Shown here in pieces: positions 29,077 through 31,228 of a DNA stretch of 31,228 bases (positions are counted from its first letter, which is position 1; every line of letters starts with the position of its first letter). This DNA is from GCA-2861595 sp035525365. GTDB taxonomy: Bacteria; Actinomycetota; Acidimicrobiia; Acidimicrobiales; GCA-2861595. The DNA lies in the NCBI GenBank assembly GCA_035525365.1, contig DATLEK010000044.1, positions 1 through 31,228 on the forward strand. The letters run 5' to 3'. The notes under the pieces were generated by a model. That model was not told the DNA's origin, made no database searches, and was given only the letters and a program-made list of their open reading frames with translations. A program made the position numbers and the translations under genes.

Positions 29077-30807
29077 ATGAAGTTGACCGGGGCGCAGGCC
29101 CTCATCAAGAGCCTCGAGATGGAGAACGTGGAGGTCATGTTCGGCCTGCCCGGCGGCGCCATCCTCCCGGTTTACGACCCGATCATCGACTCCACCATCC
29201 GCCACATCCTCGTGCGCCACGAGCAGGGCGCCGGCCACATGGCGGAGGGCTACGCCCACGTCACCGGCCGTCCCGGGGTGGCTATGGTCACCAGCGGCCC
29301 GGCCGCCACCAACATCGTCACCCCGCTGTGCGACGCCTACATGGACTCGATCCCGTTGGTCGTCATCACCGGCCAGGTGGGCCTGCCGGCCATCGGTACC
29401 GACGCCTTCCAGGAGTGCGACACCACCGGGATCACCATGTCGGTCACCAAGCACAACTGGCTGGTCACCGACGCCAAGGACATCCCCCAGATCGTACGTG
29501 AGGCCTTCCACGTGGCCACCACCGGCCGGCCCGGGCCCGTGCTCATCGACATCCCCAAGGACGTCAGCGCCAGCCAGACCATGGACTGGTACTGGCCCGA
29601 CTCGGTGGACCTGCCCGGCTACAAGCCCGTGACCATCGGCCAGCCCCACCTGATCAAGGAGGCGGCCCGCATGATCGGCGAGGCCCGCAAGCCGGTCATC
29701 TACGCCGGCGGCGGGATCCTGAAGGCCCGCGCTGCTGAGGCGCTGAAGGAGCTGGTCGAGATCACCGGCATCCCGGTCGTCACCACCTTGATGGCCCGCG
29801 GCGCCTTCCCCGACGACCACGAGATGTGCCTGGGCATGCCCGGGATGCACGGCAACTACACCGCCGTCACCGCCATGCAGAAGTCGGACCTGCTCATCGC
29901 CCTGGGCAGCCGTTTCGACGACCGCGTCACCGGCAAGGTGCCGGCCTTCGCCCCCGAGGCCAAGATCATCCACGTCGACATCGACCCCGCCGAGCTGGGC
30001 AAGGTGCGCCGGGCGGATGTCGGCATCGCCGGCGACTGCCGCCTGGTCATAGAGGAGCTGGTCAAGGCCATCAACGCCATGGGCGGTTCCGAGAGCCAGG
30101 CCGACCGCTCGAAGTGGATCGCCCAGGTGAAGTCGTGGCAGGAGCAGTTCCCCCTGCACTACGACCAGTCGTGGAACGAGGGCGACAGCCTCAAGCCCCA
30201 GTTCGTCATCGAGCAACTGCGGGATGCCACCCCCGACGACACCATCGTCTGCTCCGGCGTCGGTCAGCACCAGATGTGGACATCCCAGTACTGGAAGTTC
30301 AACAACCCCTACACCTGGGTGAACTCGGGCGGCCTGGGCACCATGGGATTCGCCGTCCCCGCCGCCATCGGCGCCAAGGTCGGCCGGCCGGACCGGATGG
30401 TGTGGGCCGTCGACGGCGACGGCTGCTTCCAGATGACGGCCCAGGAGCTGGTCACCGCGTCGAGCGAACGCATCCCCGTCAAGATCGCCATCCTCAACAA
30501 CGCCTACCTGGGCATGGTGCGCCAGTGGCAGGAGCTGTTCTACGAGGAGCGCTACTCCGAGGTGTACCTGTCCCCCGACCTGCCCGACTACGTGAAGTGG
30601 GCCGAAGCCATGGGCTGTGTCGGGCTGAAGGTGGAGCACCCCGAAGAGGTGCTGCCGGCCATCGAGAAGGCCAACTCGGTGGACGACCGTCCGGTGGTCA
30701 TCGACTTCCGCACCGACAGCTCCGAGAAGGTGTACCCGATGGTCGCCGCCGGCACGTCCAACGACCTGGTCATCCTCGACCCCTCCCAGGGGGAGGGTGG
30801 CCGCTGA
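29077..30807 (+). CDS. ilvB: Acetolactate synthase large (catalytic) subunit
   Basis: First committed enzyme of branched-chain amino acid synthesis: condenses pyruvate with pyruvate or 2-oxobutyrate, using ThDP, FAD and Mg. It is 576 aa, full length. It starts MKLTGAQALIKSLEMENVEV; VRHEQGAGHMAEGYA carries the catalytic Glu49, and AFQECDTTGITMSVTKHNW is a conserved block. The ThDP motif is GDGCFQMTAQEL (Gly447 onward) to AILNNAYLGMVRQWQ. AAGGAG (29066-29071) lies 5 nt before ATG 29077, so this gene, downstream of the attenuator, does have a ribosome-binding site. The stop overlaps the ilvN ATG by one base (TGATG). Confidence 0.97.
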   Translation: MKLTGAQALIKSLEMENVEVMFGLPGGAILPVYDPIIDSTIRHILVRHEQGAGHMAEGYAHVTGRPGVAMVTSGPAATNIVTPLCDAYMDSIPLVVITGQVGLPAIGTDAFQECDTTGITMSVTKHNWLVTDAKDIPQIVREAFHVATTGRPGPVLIDIPKDVSASQTMDWYWPDSVDLPGYKPVTIGQPHLIKEAARMIGEARKPVIYAGGGILKARAAEALKELVEITGIPVVTTLMARGAFPDDHEMCLGMPGMHGNYTAVTAMQKSDLLIALGSRFDDRVTGKVPAFAPEAKIIHVDIDPAELGKVRRADVGIAGDCRLVIEELVKAINAMGGSESQADRSKWIAQVKSWQEQFPLHYDQSWNEGDSLKPQFVIEQLRDATPDDTIVCSGVGQHQMWTSQYWKFNNPYTWVNSGGLGTMGFAVPAAIGAKVGRPDRMVWAVDGDGCFQMTAQELVTASSERIPVKIAILNNAYLGMVRQWQELFYEERYSEVYLSPDLPDYVKWAEAMGCVGLKVEHPEEVLPAIEKANSVDDRPVVIDFRTDSSEKVYPMVAAGTSNDLVILDPSQGEGGR

Positions 30808-31228
30808 TGTCGGCCCTCCCGCTCAAGCACCACACCCTGTCGGTCCTGGTCGAGAACAAGGCCGGCGTCCTCACTCGTGTCGCCTCGCTGTTTGCCCGCC
30901 GGGGCTTCAACATCTACTCCCTGGCCGTGGCCCCCACCGACGACGAGCGTTTCTCCCGCATCACCATCGTCGTCGACGTGGAGTCCAAGCCCCTCGAGCA
31001 GATCACCAAGCAGCTGAACAAGCTGATCAACGTGGTGGAGATCAACGAGCTGGCGCCCGAGGAGTCGGTCGAGCGTGAGCTCGTCCTCCTGACCGTGCGC
31101 TCCGATGCCGGCGGGAGCCGGGGTCAGGTCATAGAGCTGGTGCAGGTCTTCGAGGGCAAGATCGTCGACGTCGGCCCAGAGAAGATGACGATCATGTTGG
31201 CCGGCACGCCCCAGAAGATCGACGACTT
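30807..31228 (+). CDS. ilvN: Acetolactate synthase small (regulatory) subunit, 3'-truncated by window edge
   Basis: Regulatory partner of IlvB that binds valine for feedback inhibition and stimulates catalysis. The first 140 codons are present and the frame is still open at the window end; the family is about 160-175 aa. The N-terminal ACT domain is clear: HTLSVLVENKAGVLTRVASL, FARRGFNIYSLAVAP and FSRITIVVDV. ELVLLTVRSDAGGSRGQVIE begins the second part. Start ATG 30807 is translationally coupled to ilvB. In related bacteria ilvC follows; it is not visible here. Confidence 0.95.
   Translation, partial: MSALPLKHHTLSVLVENKAGVLTRVASLFARRGFNIYSLAVAPTDDERFSRITIVVDVESKPLEQITKQLNKLINVVEINELAPEESVERELVLLTVRSDAGGSRGQVIELVQVFEGKIVDVGPEKMTIMLAGTPQKIDD

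Overview
This is a high-GC window (roughly 70% by eye) of ordinary bacterial chromosome from an actinobacterium. The gene content and the many starts with no Shine-Dalgarno sequence fit an uncultured Acidimicrobiia-like lineage, but that placement is inference; only Actinomycetota is well supported. The gene order cysteine desulfurase - mnmA - ligA - gatC - gatA - gatB - ilvB - ilvN parallels the M. tuberculosis block Rv3025c to Rv3002c, with different genes in the gaps.

Region by region. (1) 1-7250: an alpha-glucan operon reading right, with a 5'-truncated trehalose synthase (treS), maltokinase (mak), branching enzyme (glgB) and a GH57/DUF3536 glycosidase. This is most of the TreS-Mak-GlgE route from trehalose to branched glucan; glgE is not in the window. 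(2) 7251-7527: a palindrome-rich spacer. (3) 7528-9306: a divergent pair, an SRPBCC protein and a protein shaped like phenylacetate-CoA ligase that has lost the ATP-binding loop. (4) 9351-11814: cysteine desulfurase and MnmA, the sulfur donor and enzyme for tRNA 2-thiouridine, separated by two copies of a 57-bp hairpin element. (5) 11826-14903: an accessory pocket with a VapBC module, a membrane protein, a tiny ORF, a fibronectin-like fragment, a 23-bp tandem repeat, a MazEF-like module and a shortened TrmB/LuxR-type regulator. (6) 14957-20789: ligA, a small membrane-anchored protein, a four-PASTA Ser/Thr kinase, an SCP2-like protein and an esterase. (7) 20832-24881: gatCAB with a translationally coupled lipoprotein gene. 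(8) 25008-26126: a surface protein ending in an LARTG sorting signal, then a strong terminator. (9) 26239-31228: branched-chain amino acid synthesis, with ilvD, a convergent SGNH-hydrolase lipoprotein, then a complete attenuation leader (Val/Leu/Ile leader peptide, pause hairpin, intrinsic terminator) ahead of ilvB and a 3'-truncated ilvN.

Two themes run through the window. Many genes carry a TAnnnT-like -10 box 6 to 9 nt before the start codon and no Shine-Dalgarno sequence, as expected of leaderless mRNAs. Several gene boundaries carry short tandem duplications or hairpins. I did not find a clearly new multi-gene defence or biosynthetic system. The most interesting items are the ilv attenuator with its leaderless leader peptide, the duplicated hairpin element, the degenerate adenylation-like protein, the internally deleted TrmB/LuxR ORF and the LAXTG surface protein.
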